Below are positions 36,294 through 49,663 of a DNA stretch of 64,000 nt, piece by piece. Position 1 is the first letter of the stretch. Each line of letters begins with the position of its first letter. This DNA comes from Sipunculus nudus (lineage: Eukaryota; Annelida; Sipuncula; Golfingiida; Sipunculidae): NCBI GenBank assembly GCA_026874595.1, contig CM049307.1:40618362-40682361 (forward strand). The letters are read 5' to 3'. Both the position numbers and the translations under genes were made by a program. Under the pieces are notes generated by a model. That model saw only the letters and a program-made list of their open reading frames with translations. It did no database searches and was not told the origin of the DNA.

Positions 36294-37141
36294 GTAAGAT
36301 TCCATTTGTACGGAATGCATATGCGTGCTGAGAAATTCCATATGTACCGGCACGGCAACATGCATGTTTTCTATGTATTGCTCCTGGATACAATGCGGAA
36401 CCGGCAAAAATCACTTCATTAAGCGATTCTTTTTTATGGATACACTTTCTATGCCAGATCCGCGCATAAGGAATTTCACCTTATTTATTTAGTCAATACC
36501 GATTTTATCCGCATAAGGAATCTTAGCTTTATGCGTCATGGTACGAGACAATCTCATTTCATGTCAGTAGGGAGAGGCTTTCTTTAGTTTGTGCTCATGT
36601 AAGAAAGTTTGAATTTATCAAATGTGAACGTAGTCAATAATTCAAGAATTGTCAGTTTTCTTTGTAAATTGTTCTTTTTAATCTTAATAACATACCAAAA
36701 CGCCCAAAAATGTAGTTGGAATATACTAAAACTGAAAGTGTTCTCCAGTGGGTATCCTGATAAGCAGGTGATTTATGTACTATATGATCCATGAATGATA
36801 TAGTTAAATGTGGGAAATTTTGAAATCACTACTCTCCTTGGCCAAAAGTGTTCTTTTTTATAGGATATATTTTGATGGATAACGTATTTCAGTTTTTAAT
36901 ATTTCTGAATTTATGTATGTATTGTAAAAGCATGTTTCCTCAGGTTAATGAACTCTTTGCTTAATAAATGTCTCTGGCGGGCTCATCTGTAATGAAACTG
37001 ATGTCAAATTTAATTTCCAAAATAAACAAGATTTCCAGAAACCCCTTTAGCAAATGTTCAAATAAATCATCCCTGTAATCCCATGCATGGACATGAATCA
37101 CATTAAATCTTGTGAGTAATGCTATACCAGCTAGATATGGA

Positions 37142-37143
<2 letters not shown>
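36294..37143. other. No gene seen
   Basis: AT-rich. The phrase cgcataaggaat occurs twice (about 36465 and 36512), a minor local duplication. Confidence 0.4.

Positions 37144-37195
<52 letters not shown>
37144..37195. repeat. (TA)n microsatellite
   Basis: About 26 TA units, bordered by ggatga on the left and tcatcc on the right, so the whole tract is an extended palindrome. Confidence 0.95.
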
Positions 37196-37197
<2 letters not shown>

Positions 37198-38987
37198 TCC
37201 TCTCTGTTAGCGGTATAAATAAATGTTTAATCTTGAACGACAGGTGTAAACAAATAGATAAATGTGCATATTGCAAAATTGATGTTTTAGGAGTTCATAA
37301 ATCAAGGATATATATCAATATTTGAAGAAAATCATGCTGGGTGCTAAAGTATGCATTAATTTGGCATGATATGGATCTTTCTAACGAAAAAGCCATTGAC
37401 AGGTTTTAGTTATATATACTTTGGTGACATGTCCAGGTATTTTTTCGACTCGAAGAATTCACTGCCAAAAAAAGCCCCATTTTTCAAGATATGCTTAGAT
37501 AATAGGTTTTAGTATTTAATATGTTTTTATGTTGTTGTAGATATATACAGCTCTATCATTTTAGTGTTTTCTCTGACCTTTGACACAAACTATGGCCCTA
37601 ATTTATGAGGATAACGTCTGTGATAAATTCCTTCATCTCATCAGCGATCTGGGAAAGCAAATGAGAAATATTGTTAAAATTCTCGGGACATTTGTTGTTT
37701 CCCTGCATTAACCCCAGCGACAGTCACGTCGAATTTCTTCCGGCCAATTATGACTGTGTGAATTTATTTCCTAGGAATGTTAAAGGCAATGTTACGATTA
37801 GCCAGGAAGGTCCGTTTTTGTAGGCCGTTCGTTAATTTAATGGGTCATCTATTACCCAACCAAGAAATTGTTACTTTATTATTTAAGTGTCCGTTAGGTT
37901 TGTTAGTACCTGACTAGCTCTAGGGGATTACTTGTGGTTAAGGGCACAATATTTAATGGCACTTACAACACTACAGGGACCATATGATACTATCTCCGAT
38001 GTCCCTCAAACGCGATAACTAACTACCTTCCCAGGCGTGTAACTTAAAATAAAAATATATATACAAAATACCATTTTCCTTATTGTATCAATCAAATATA
38101 AATCAGTCGGCTGAATATATGGATCTAACCATTCTTCCTGATATCCAGTACGTATATCTTTGACATCCACCACTCTGAACACTGCACATTCAGGACCCTA
38201 TTGACTTTACATTATACGCTTCAGTTCAGCTTGTTGAGACGGTCCTACCTGTCCCCGGTGCCAACGGACCAATCTTAAAGATGCAACCGTAATTTTACAT
38301 ATAAGGAGGAGATTTTTTTCTCTTTATGTTTGTAACACCATGGCAAACCTAATAAACTTCTGGAAGACTGTATTTCTATGTAGGTATAGTTTATTCAGAA
38401 TTAACGTTTTCTAACACATTTTACATTTCCGTGATTTGCTCCTGTCCCTTCAGGTTTCAATTATTTCATTAAATTATAGTGCGTGCAGCTACACCTTCCA
38501 AATCACAAAACAAAATAATATAGTAAATTTTCGTGCTGTACTTGTAACTGGTCCTGAGACTGAAGACGCGTGCACCTGTTTGACGCGACTGTTTTTTCTT
38601 TTTTTTTTCACCAAACAACGCAGGGCGGAAATGTATCGCATGATGGTCAGGCAACAAGTGTATGGACGACAGGATATGAGGGATTTTCAGTCAAAATGAA
38701 ATACAAGATATTCACACCTGCACCGTATTGACAGAGTTCCTCTAAGTAGACCCTTACAAAGCTAGGTATGCATTATGCTTTAATAATATAATATATTGCG
38801 ATCATAATACTAATAATATGATATATTGTCTTGAAATAAAAGGTTTTATATACATTGCTAAAACTGAGTGGAAATGTGCACATAAGAAAATAATGAATGG
38901 TGCGAAAGGTGAATGTGAATGGTCTTCTTATTATTGCAAGCAACATTAGAGCCAGCTATTCACCTTTTCTGTAGAATTGATGTAATC
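37196..38987. other. No gene seen
   Basis: AT-rich sequence. The 87-codon frame at 38436-38699 has no recognised features. Confidence 0.4.
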
Positions 38988-39155
38988 CAGGGGCGGATCC
39001 AGGATTTAGGAAAAGGAGGGATCAAGCCCAGGAGGACTAATGAAAACCCTAAAAAATGGTCCTCAGGTCCGGAAAAGGGGGTCCAGTTTTCATAAATTGG
39101 TCTGAAACCCTTAAAAAAGGTTGCGGCGACTGAAAAAAAAAGGGGGGGGGGGTAA
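38988..39155 (+). repeat. CAGGGGCGGATCC-type dispersed repeat
   Basis: The sequence starting caggggcggatccaggattt, then aggaaaaggaggg and aggaggactaa, matches the reverse complement of 59107-59223. The G-rich segment ggtccggaaaagggggtcca is shared too. A poly-G run follows (39142-39151). The CAG-start resembles hAT-type ends, but the second terminus is not visible, so the copy is probably truncated. Confidence 0.65.
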
Positions 39156-42100
39156 TTCCTTTTAAGAAAAGTTCTTGTGTAACGCCTTTGTGACGGATGC
39201 AAGAGATTGTTTACATGCAAGCTGTTAGTAAACACGGCACCCGGGCCAATGTTGATAAACAGATAAACCATGTAACTTGAGGTGGTTGGTTGTGTATATA
39301 TGCGGAGACTTGAATGTCACTGTCTAGTTGCAAAACTCCCTGCGCAAAAGTTTGGTTCTTCAGGGGTGCCGGCATATGACCTTATTGATTATGTTTGGAT
39401 TAATTTGGCAGGGCCCCGCCAGAAATTCACTCGTGGATTTAAACCAAACAAACAGCCTGTGTGCGTTGGGATGGAATTTTCTGGCCTATTTTATAAAAGG
39501 TTCAAGGGATAATCTCAAGTTAATAGACGTCAAATAGGCCGCTTTAAATGGGAATATTGAGTAAATATAAAGAGCTTCTTGAGAGGAACCACACCCACCC
39601 CTATTCCGTATTTAAAATCCCGGCTCCCAGATGATCTTCAGTATCGCTGAGTAATCCTCGATATAGAAGAGAAAACCAAGCAGCTCTTGGGAAGACTTAC
39701 TTTTTTGTACAAATCTTTCGTCTGAAGAGCCGGGCCCCCGAACAAAAAGCCATGACACTAGATGAAAGGGAGCTTAATTCCTGTTTCAGTAAAGTCTAGC
39801 TATCTGTCTTCGTTTCTCCCTTCCCAAAGGTCACTTATAGTTTCAGTTCTTTTTTAAAGAAGCAAAACGATGGACCCCAAAGACCAAAAAGCCACATCTT
39901 TCTGAGAGAACATCGGCAACTTTATTGAGAAAGTTCAATGCTGTGAAAAGATCTTTTGAGAATTTCAAACTACATTTTAGTCGAAAGCCATCCCAAAACA
40001 GAATTACGTCTACTGTCCTTAGAATAATTCGCAATTTATCATATGACGGGATGAGGCTGTAACCTTAGGGTGAAGTAAGTTGTAGTTTCTCAAAGATTTG
40101 AAGAAAACAAATCCACCGGATAACATATCAAAAATACCGAAGCGATTTATATTGATACCAGATTGTGCAACTGGAGGAGATTTCTAGTATTGATAAGGTG
40201 ATGTCGTTTGAAACATTCCTTGTCGGGGGAATTCACAGAATATTTAGATATATTGGTTCCAAAATGAGGCAGAGCAATAACTGTGATCGTGCATAAGTTT
40301 AGTTGTTTTCATCAAACCAATATTGCCTTGCTTCGTATGTAGATGTTTCTGTTATGCTTCATCTAGTTCGGAAAATGATACGTTATGCGTATGGGTATAT
40401 TGAAAATACCAATAAAACCATACAATCTATAACTTCCCCCTCGGATGTAGCTAATTAGATTAGCTTTTTATGTAAAAAATACTGAAATGTTATACTAAGG
40501 TATGGGCATGATAGAGATACCGATTTTACCCTGATTTCACTGATTATGGACTAGATAATACCTCTTCCACACTTAGCTGGCAATAAGAAATTGATAAAAT
40601 TAGGAATATACTAGTTATTTCGTTTTGCTACACATTGTCAATGTCTGGATTTAAATATCAAGTTAATTACCAAAGTCGTTATCTCCCTCCAATTTCTCCT
40701 GATTGGTTACTGATCTGGTGTGAACTGGTATGGTCTTTATTGAGAATCGTCTTGGTAGTGCACGCCAAGCAATAAGTTAATGGATTAATAACACAAGTGC
40801 CTCATTAGGATGTGGACACACACTTCATCTGTTGCAAAACCTAAATAGATACTCCATGGTGTCGCGTGACCATACACAGATAGCAACCATGTGCCTACGT
40901 CCCCTACACCGGGCTCTCTGTCACAGGGCAGAAGAAATGTCGATGTGCCACCTGACACTGCATAATGTGAACTGTAATAAAATCATCCAGAGAACTGACG
41001 GTGGTCTAGTATGATATAATCAGTAAAATTATCCGTGTATGTTTCAAATATCACACAGTATAAGAAATTTAGAATGATGAATTTTTTTTCTTTCTCCTTC
41101 CATTTTCTGTTTGTACTAGATCTCCAATATGGGATATTTGCATAAGCTGAAATTTCTGCACAAGATTATTCCTAGGTGATAGTTTTTCACCTGATATATA
41201 TTTTTGACCTTGGCCTTATTCCCAAGGTCGTACACTGAATAGCTGATTCCTCTTTATCGCTAAGTTGCTGAGCAGGCGGGGGGGGGGGGTGTTCCAGTGA
41301 TTGTTTTCCTAGCGAATACGTCTAGTTAATTATGTGAGAACATATGGTAAGATTCCCTAAAAATATGTTGGAATAGCATCTCAACCCGTCTGTAGACTGC
41401 CATCACGGCGTCTTATAACGGTCTCATGAGCCTCGTCGGCATGCATTTTTAACCGGTTTTCTGAGGACATTTAAAGTTGGTCATCGTGGGTACATTTATG
41501 TCAAAGCTCTAGTGATTAAAGCAAGAAAAGAAACAAAAGACACCAGAAAATATATTAAAAATATATTAAATATACTAAGTATATAAAATACAACTGCTTT
41601 TACAGGGCCAATGGCAGTCGTCTCTGAAACCGTGAAATAAGTAGGTTCTTTGCTGTATCATTAATGCTTGTTTGAATAAAAGTCACGTATTATCGATATG
41701 TAATTTGTTATTTGTGATTTCCAGGGCACGTGACAATATTTTCAAATATAATGGTCACATTACGGGGCAGAAAATTTTAATACTGAAAGATATGACAAAT
41801 TATGTTTTTCTTTTTTTTTCATTTCCGCTATTTTACTCTTCTATCGATTCGTGGCAACTTGTCTATGTACCGTAGTCTTCAGTTTGGCCAGCTGTCTCCA
41901 ATCCAACCCAGTCTGACTGCTAAACAGGTGATGTCTTGTCTTGTCTCCAGGTGTTTCCTTTCTTGGTGTCATGTCATGCTTTCTCTGCCCTGTATGTAAT
42001 GATATTTTCAGGTTTCCTTCATGTCCCTTGAGTCTCTTCTGTGTTAGGCCAGAACCTACCTTTCAGTGCGAAGAGTTCCCAGGCCGGTCGTTGTTAAGAA

Positions 42101-43654
42101 CATGAGTAGATAACAGTTGAATACAGTATATACTTGTATCGTTTTACCGTTCTCTGTCACCTTAATCCAACTTCATAATATGGATTGAACAAGTGTGTTT
42201 GGTGTTTCGACTGAACCTTCAGATTTTTTTTACATTTACATTTGCGTAAATCTCTCATTGTCTAACAATATAAATCATCTGTGAAACATGCTCTTATATG
42301 AAATGACAAGATACCTTGAGTTGCTTATCAGAGTTCTGTTCAGGTTATTGGATAAATAAGCTTAATGTTCAGATGTCTTCAGTTGTTGCCATTCGATGCT
42401 TTCTTTTTCAAATTATTCTGATTAAATAAACCAAAAAGATCTAAAATCAAGAGAGTTTACACCAAAACGATCTTAGAATCAGGTAAGTTTACCAGAAAAA
42501 CGTGCCACACGGGTAATTATCTGTATTAAAGTGGCAGAATTCTGACCTCTGAATTCCACTTCTGGTTGATATTTTTAATAACATTCAGATTCCACTGGTA
42601 TTTAATATTCAATATGTTGGGAAAAGATATCAATTAAATTCATTTCGAAAGTCAGCACCAGAGATGCAGCACCATTTCTGCTTCTCACATGCTTCTTGTG
42701 GAACCCAACGCATCAGGTCGACAAAGTCCAATGACGCAAGACAAGACAAAGAACTTTCAAAGAATGACAAGGAGGAAGATACATAAAGACTTGGAACATT
42801 TGGTCGTCAGTGCAGCTCAGTTCATATGAGTCCGTTGATGCTCAGTTCAAAGTTAATACCGATTCAATTTTTTTATTAGACAACTTCATTTCAAATTCAT
42901 ACAATTTCCCTTCAATTTAAATTCAATTCAGAAGGGAACGCAGATCTGGATACGATCGAGTTCTATATTTACATAATGTACATAGACAGTGTGACCGATA
43001 TGGCACTAACTTACTCCAGGTAACTGTGATCACATCAGGTATTTATGAGAACGAAAGCAAGAGAGCAAGACATTTAGGCTTCTTGTTTGTCTTCGTCTTT
43101 GGAAGAGGTGAAGGAAGACTGTATAGTTTCAGTGTGTTTTATGTGTATACAATCTGCATGACGTAGGAGCATTGTCAGAAAGCCCTGTCGAGAGGGCGCT
43201 TACATTCTCACGACACTGCGTAAATGAATACTGCAATTTCTCTTTTTAGACACCCCTTCAACAACTTAAGACCATTCTGTGTTAATTTTCACTGCTGTTT
43301 ACTCCTAGAATACAGTAATTATACACACGCTTGTGATAGTTTATTTGTTACACGTACCACTATCACCACCGGGTGAGCCAGCATGGGCGCCCTAAAGCCA
43401 CGTATAATAACTTTATAACCCTAAGTGAACCTGATGTACTGACCGGAAGTGCTATGGTATAATGACATTGTGACCTTTGAGGCTACACATCTTCCCAGAC
43501 AAAGGGTTCCCAGGTAATCGCTGTAAGTTATACATATAAATAAATCTAATGGTCGTGTCATCATGATCCTGCATTAAACATCCCACTTTAGTCGTAACTT
43601 GCAGTTTTTTTTCAGAGTAGTGTCAAGTCTATGGCTATTGTGGAATACACTGTC
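39156..43654. other. Long stretch without supported genes
   Basis: No splice-bounded coding segments are seen. A poly-G run lies at about 41279-41290. A gaccttgg...ccaaggtc inverted pair lies near 41206-41230. Frames of 60-76 codons near 39282, 40832 and 41672 have no family resemblance. At this position it could be intron of the lectin-like gene if that gene starts near 20.2 kb. Confidence 0.4.
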
Positions 43655-44140
43655 TGTTGTGTCAAGAATAGTACTCCTGACATTGTTTAACTAAACGCTT
43701 TAATGTGTTGTATTTTAAACACTCTTTTTGTGTCAGGAATGATACTTCAGATGTTGTAGAACTGAACGCTTTAATGTAAACACTGCTTGTTTGTGTCAAG
43801 AATTACACTTAAGATGTTGTAGAATTGAATGCCTTATTGAAAGTATATGCCGTCTGTCTGCGACAAAAATTATACTACAGATTTTGTAAAATAGTATAGT
43901 GTCCATGCACAATCCATCTGTTGATTTTGTAGAAAATAATCTACATCTACATCATTTTATCAAATTCAAATCTACAAAACGTCTGTCTGCACCAAGAAAG
44001 TCATTCAGGTAATGTACAGTTGAACGATTTGATGTATATGCTATCATCAAGGTATACACTTCAGACATTGTGTAGAACAGAATACTTCAATGTATACGTC
44101 GATTGCCTATATCATGAGGTATACTTTAAAGGTGAATAGA
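43655..44140 (+). repeat. Degenerate tandem repeat, ~65-70 bp
   Basis: Variants of tgtcaagaat-tacact-cagatgttgta-aactgaacgctttaatg recur near 43660, 43730, 43794 and, more faintly, to about 44110. They share no coding frame. Confidence 0.65.
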
Positions 44141-44587
44141 ACGCTAGATGCTACAAGGGGAATTCGCATGCGAGATGTTAATCGGAACTAATTAAATTAT
44201 GAAGACATTAAGTGTAAGCCGGGTTTAAATTAAATCAGGGTCACATCAGGAATACTTATTATCTTTCTTGTTCTATATTATACATTAAATGGTGTGCCAA
44301 TTAATCGATTACATGGATTATTGATTGCTTTCATGATAGATTAAACTGGTTGAATTTTGTATAATCGATCACAAACGATAACGCATGTACATGCAAAGAG
44401 GCTTCATTGCTCAGGAAAGAAATATTTTAATCCTATTAGAGATATTAGGAAAAAGGGAACAAAGTTGCGCACATGTTTAATACTCAACCTTGCCCAGGGA
44501 GACTTGCCTTCGACTGGATTTATTCAGTTAATAATCTAATCTAATCCTATACAGCAGATAACAAGGTACTATAGAAGGTTTACATAA

Positions 44588-45305
44588 AACTAGATGTGGT
44601 CGGAAAAGGGTCCGCATTTGTGGTAGTGCTAGACTAGTTGACATGGTTTTCGGTTTTCGTGGGTGAAAAGTTGGGTTTATAAAAAATGACAAACAGGAAC
44701 ATGTTTTTATCCATATTCATGAGGGGGAAAAACCAATTGGTTCAAATAATATTTAAAAAGATATGTCTGAAATCACGTGTGCAATAGAAAATCACCGATT
44801 GTACTCCGTTAGCCTTATTTGATTGTCTCTGGTGGCCATATTGGAATTCCGACAGGTCTGTTTTCGATATAGATGGAGCCCTTTTAGGTACTATTCATCT
44901 CTGTGTAAATAAGAAAGATCAGGCATGTTCTTCTTGAGATATCGCGCTTAAAAGAAAAGCAGCGACTGGGCAGTGGCGGCCGTATAGGAATTTCGACAGG
45001 TCTGAAATTCAATAGGTCTGGAGTCCACAAATATACCAATCATCCCTGTGAATCTGGGAAAGCTGAAATATGTTGTTGAGTTATCGAGCGCGAAAGAAAT
45101 TCAGCGATCGGGCTGTGGCGGCCATATTGGAATTATGACAGATCTGTAATTCAATAGGTCTGGAGCTCACATATTACCAATCATCCCTGTTAATTTTGGA
45201 AAGCTGAAGTATGTTGTTGTTGAGTTATCGAGCGCGAAAGATAATCAGCGATTGGGCTGTGGCGGCCATATTTAATGCCAACAGGTCTGTATTTCAATAG
45301 TTCTA
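44588..45305 (+). mobile_element. Tandem-core element, copy 2, 3'-truncated
   Basis: It starts aactagatgtggtcgg exactly as the copy at 23140 and follows it through catgagggggaaaa, ttggttcaaa and aaagatatgtctga. It then has four core units marked at 44834, 44979, 45120 and 45264 (141-145 bp). The match stops in the fourth unit near 45305. The tail and hairpin of copy 1 are missing. Confidence 0.7.
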
Positions 45306-46222
45306 GAGGTTTATCTAAAGGTTTGGAAAATGGAGTACATTTTGTGTTGATCATGTACACCTTTTCAAGATCTGGAGCATGGGTTTGCATTTTCTAAGCA
45401 AGCTGGCTAACTTCACGTATTGTGCTTCGACCACTCGAACCACATTTTTGTTCCTGGAGTCCGTATAGAACAATGATACTTTTTGTGTAACCTTGTGATA
45501 ATATAAGGTGCTATATATGTTTTTATACAAGGATGTAATCATAAGTTTCAAACCCGAGACATATTGACTGACAGAGCAAACGAGACTCATAGAAGTTTAT
45601 GTTGTCTATTACGGACTAAAATCCTGACTGACATATTGGACTGATAATCGGACAATAGATAGGCTACACTGCGGCTTCAGCGCCTGACACCTAGAATAGA
45701 GATAATATGATACGGGGAATATATGACTGGCATATTTCACCTTTACGTCATATCCTTCACTCTCACAGGTAAAGCAAAAATCCTGGGTTTTGACTAGGAT
45801 AGACAATAAATCGAGGAGTAGAGCCTGTCTGGAAATAAAGGTGTTCAAGTGTTCAGTAAGGTGTCGAGTATAATGGCGTTTGAATGACGAATAACTCTTC
45901 TATCTTCTATATTGATGATGATTGATAATTGCTAGTTCTATATTTTTGGTGGAGGTGACCACCTTCTTTTTTAATGCATATACTTACATATTATGTACAT
46001 CTGCAGCGATCCATTTTAGGACTAGGTGAAAGGGCGGAAGCTTTATGTCAGTAATATAAATAAATATCCTAGCAGATGTCACCCAGGCCAGGTAACTTCC
46101 ACACCTGCCGGTCCTGGGTGTATAATCACCCTCGTTGCTTGGTAATAACCAGGAAATCCTGTGGATGTGGGATATATAGGAGATGACAGTGTTCTGTTCT
46201 TAATCTAAAGGTATTGATTGTG
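45306..46222. other. No gene seen
   Basis: AT-rich; minus-strand frames near 45351-45848 lack recognisable features. Confidence 0.4.
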
Positions 46223-46545
46223 CTACTCTGTGGATACTGTTCCTATATGTATGCGTTGACACCTTGCTGTCCTGAAACCGTTCCGCAAGATGGCCTTTGT
46301 TTCACCACAGGGCATGGGAAGACGGGTTTGTTCTTGAAGGCTGTTTGCCTTAGACAGCCTGTCTGCCTCTTCGTTACCTCTAACTCTACTTTTGGAGGGA
46401 TTCCACTGGAGTGTCACAGAAGATTTGTTTTTTTTTCAAGGAGAGAGAGATCGTGTCTGATGTCTCTTAAGGTCTACTCCCCTATCGGTGTCTGGATGCT
46501 CGGTAAGAGGGACCTGAAGTCTGTTGGACAGTCTGCATTTCCTTG
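46223..46545 (-). mobile_element. LINE RNase H domain fossil
   Basis: On the minus strand the frame 46223-46417 contains VTLQWNPSKSRVRGNEEADR followed by LSKANSLQEQTRLP. The W.P...GVRGNEEADRLAK pattern is the last catalytic segment of the RNase H domain found in several non-LTR retrotransposons. Upstream, in another frame, a TLRDIRHDLSLLEKKTN segment continues the same domain, with a stop and a frame change between them. No reverse transcriptase is seen nearby, so this is a small broken fragment. Confidence 0.75.
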
Positions 46546-48818
46546 AAAGCCTGACTTTATGATCATGATTCGCGGAATGGGATAATATATGATTGCAGCT
46601 GCGGGATTATTTTATTTTTTTACGTGTATTTGACATGTTTTTTAGTGCAAAACATCTACAAAATATGGACATATTTCAACGAAATTTTCAATTTTGAGCT
46701 AGATGCTGAATTTTATTGTCCGTTTGTATATGGAATTTTAACAACAATCTTTTTATTTGGTTCTGACATCTGGTGCAATATCAGGAATTTTCATGAAAAT
46801 ACTTATACATGGAAATCAATAAGTCAGAGAATAATAAAAAAATTAAACGTAATCACGTACAGTTAACATAATTAATTGTTGTGAAAATAATATTTCTGTG
46901 GCTTTTTATAGTGATTTCTCATCTTCTGAGGAATTCTCTGTACAGAATTACCGTATTTTATGTAATGAGCGCCCCCACCGTGATGAGCCCCCTCTGGATT
47001 TTTTTTTCTCTTAGAGAAAACAGAGGGAATAAGCCATCCTCACCTAAAGAAAGCTTTGACAGTGCTTCCGGTCATCGTTTTCTCCCCACCATCATATCAG
47101 GAGGCTGACACACACACTTATGTATAGATAATTCATAATCATTGATGATCACTGATGTTTTGAGTGGTTTAAAATTTGGATTTGAAATGGGGAAACAGTA
47201 GACATTAAAACATTCTGTAAACCAGATGCATAAGAGGTTCTTTGGACAACCTGAAGACAACTTAGGCCACCAAGACACGTTGGGATCTGACAGTGTGTAT
47301 AGAACACTAATGGTATTAATGAGCCGTCTAGACATTAATCTGAATTTGACACTCATTAATGTTACACGGTGACATTATTAATGTACATGTTGCTTAACTA
47401 TACACATGGACGACATGGAATTAAAACTTTGAAAAAGGCGAGACTGCAGGGAAAACACGTTCTGTGAAAACATTTTACATCATCATGACAACCGTAAATA
47501 TTGCCTTGAAACGGGCCAGGTTTTAATAAGATGACAAGGTCCTTCGCCTGCACTTTAAAGTTGAGATACCTTCTTTTGTATTACATTACAAAAACTTGAA
47601 TTAGGTCACTGTGGCCTGATTTTTATTTCACATTTTGATTATTGGTCCAAAGTCATATCGGGTTAACTATTGTCACATAGGTAGTTTACAGTATTTTACA
47701 GTTTATACTCATCAAATAGTCATTGAAACACGCACTCCTTAAGATGAAACAAAGTTTTATATAAAAAAAGACTATAGTCCGTATCATCCCCTCATGTCCA
47801 CCTGTTTTTTGCTATGAAAATTTTTATTAGTTATATTTCAAGGAAAACAATTATAGTGGAGAGTAGAGGATAAAAGGACCTAAATTTCAACAAGGTAAAT
47901 AAATACCTACCTTACACCTTATTTAAGAAACAAAATTATTTGAAAATATGAGAATTCAGTCTACATTTTACAACATATCAGACCTACTTATGGCGGTCAA
48001 GGTCATTGGTCACATGCAAAAAGCCTCAAATAATAGTTGCTGATAGGATGATCTTATGTAAACACTCTAAAAATATAACCAGCTAAAACAAAGATGGCTA
48101 CTGGTGGTGGGACATATCATATCTGCCAGATAATGGTGAAGAGAGTAAAATGTTGTGAAGCATAATTTGGGGATTTATTGTAAGATTCTTAATTGCCATA
48201 TTATGTTGTCACCTCCATATGTAGTTTTCTAGGAAATAATTAAAAAAATAAACTTTTAAGAGAATTATCTGCAAAAAACAGGTGGACAGCAGGTGGTGAA
48301 ACGGATAATAACCTCCACATGCATTCCTCTTCTAATCCACGAGTTTTAGGGATATATGTAAGTATATATCCATCCTTGCTATGTTATTTCTCCTCTACAA
48401 AGTAAGGTATTGGCATTAAAATGCTATTAATCCTTCCGATAGGGGTTATTTTTTTTAATTGTTTTCATTCAGTTATTTGGTTAATTATTTGCTTGATAAC
48501 CGTTAGCTTTCTGCTTAAAAAGTTAAGAACAGAGGTCCATGAAATTTTGTGGAGGGTAAAGGTTAATAACAAAGGAACAATCCATTAGATTTTGAAGGTA
48601 ATTTCGATCACCATGCGTTTGTTCAAAATATTTTTAGCATTGTGATATATAGGGCGAGGGTCATGCAGTCACTGCCGTTGTTTAAGACACGCACACACAC
48701 ACACAAACATATACAACCGTGTTGTTCGGTTGATTGGTATCGGGCATATCCACGTCAAGGGGGAAGATACATGTACTACTATCAGTTGAAGAATAACTGT
48801 CTTTGCTTTTTTTATCAG
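46546..48818. other. No supported gene upstream of the lectin exons
   Basis: I looked here for a signal-peptide exon ending in phase 1 for the lectin-like gene and found none with a good donor. The frame at 46881 begins with a hydrophobic run but has no matching splice site. A (ca)n-rich stretch lies at 48689-48715. Confidence 0.4.
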
Positions 48819-49587
48819 GGCCAACTTGGTGTCCAGAAAATTACTACTACTCTGAAGAGAGAGACTACTGTTACGGGTATTTTAATCAGACAGTCACCTT
48901 CCAGCAAGCAAGCGGATATTGTAGAAATGATTTTGGTGAACTTGCCAAGTTTCCGGATAATATTACACTTGACTGGCTGAATCGAACAATCATACCCGAA
49001 AACCTGTAAGTAATAAAATCATTGACACTATAAATAATTTATACAAAATTTTATATTTTAAGAAAGTTGTATTCCTTTTTGACTTGAATTCCATTAAAGA
49101 GTTCCAGAACCTGTAGCAGAGGCACTATTCTTCTTTCTGTAATGTTAATGTATATGTTTATGTAGATATATAAAATTCACGTTGTTCCAGAGTCTTGATA
49201 TTTGCTTGATCATAAGTCAGTACGCTTGCATTATATAGTAAAAAATCGTAATATTATGTGTGTTTGAATAAGGATTTGCACTGCATGTTGCGGCGAAAAC
49301 ATTGAAGACATCAACAGGTGGCAATCAAACATCGCATAATGTCGTATATTGGCAATTTAGAATAACATATATATACTAGTCAGGTTGTATATAACGAGCA
49401 GTTGTACACAGAATATGTGATTTTTTTTTATTGTCGTTTTTCGTCACCTGCAGATCATCCGACTATGTATGGTACGCCCACCCAGACTCGGAGATCCCCG
49501 AGTGTTCAGCAATACAATACAACCAGCTGGAACGGACGACAAAACCTTGCTCTCACCTACATCCATTTGTTTGCCAAATGCCGGCAG
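48819..49587 (+). CDS. C-type lectin-like domain, two exons of a partial gene
   Basis: Exon 48819-49005 (acceptor tttatcag, donor ct|gtaagt) and exon 49454-49587 (acceptor cacctgcag, donor ggcag|gtgaga) join phase 2 to phase 2 into one open frame. The domain is bounded by phase 1 introns on both sides, as in shuffled modules. It begins PTWCPENYYY, has RDYCYGYF and ASGYCRNDFGELA, and after the intron reads SSDYVWYAHPDSEIPEC and ends CSHLHPFVCQMPA. Six cysteines fit a long-form C-type lectin fold: the WC/YC pair, plus the conserved YC-VC and PEC-PC pairs. EPN or QPD and WND calcium-site motifs are missing, so calcium-dependent sugar binding is doubtful. At about 105 residues the domain is short. 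NQT, NIT and NRT are glycosylation sequons, suggesting a secreted or surface protein. First and last exons are unproven; candidates lie at 20222 and at 52614 or 55956. Confidence 0.88.
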
Positions 49588-49595
49588 GTGAGAGT

Positions 49596-49596
<1 letters not shown>

Positions 49597-49640
<44 letters not shown>

Positions 49641-49663
49641 GACATACACAGATACACACAATA
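49597..49663. repeat. (CT)n-(CA)n microsatellite beside a splice donor
   Basis: About 17 CT units begin only nine bases into the intron after the lectin exon, followed by CA-rich sequence. Frames across it on both strands are artefacts. Confidence 0.95.

Noticed and set aside
46881-47108. Hydrophobic N-terminus as first exon of the lectin-like gene
   Set aside because: No phase 1 donor of reasonable quality follows the hydrophobic segment.
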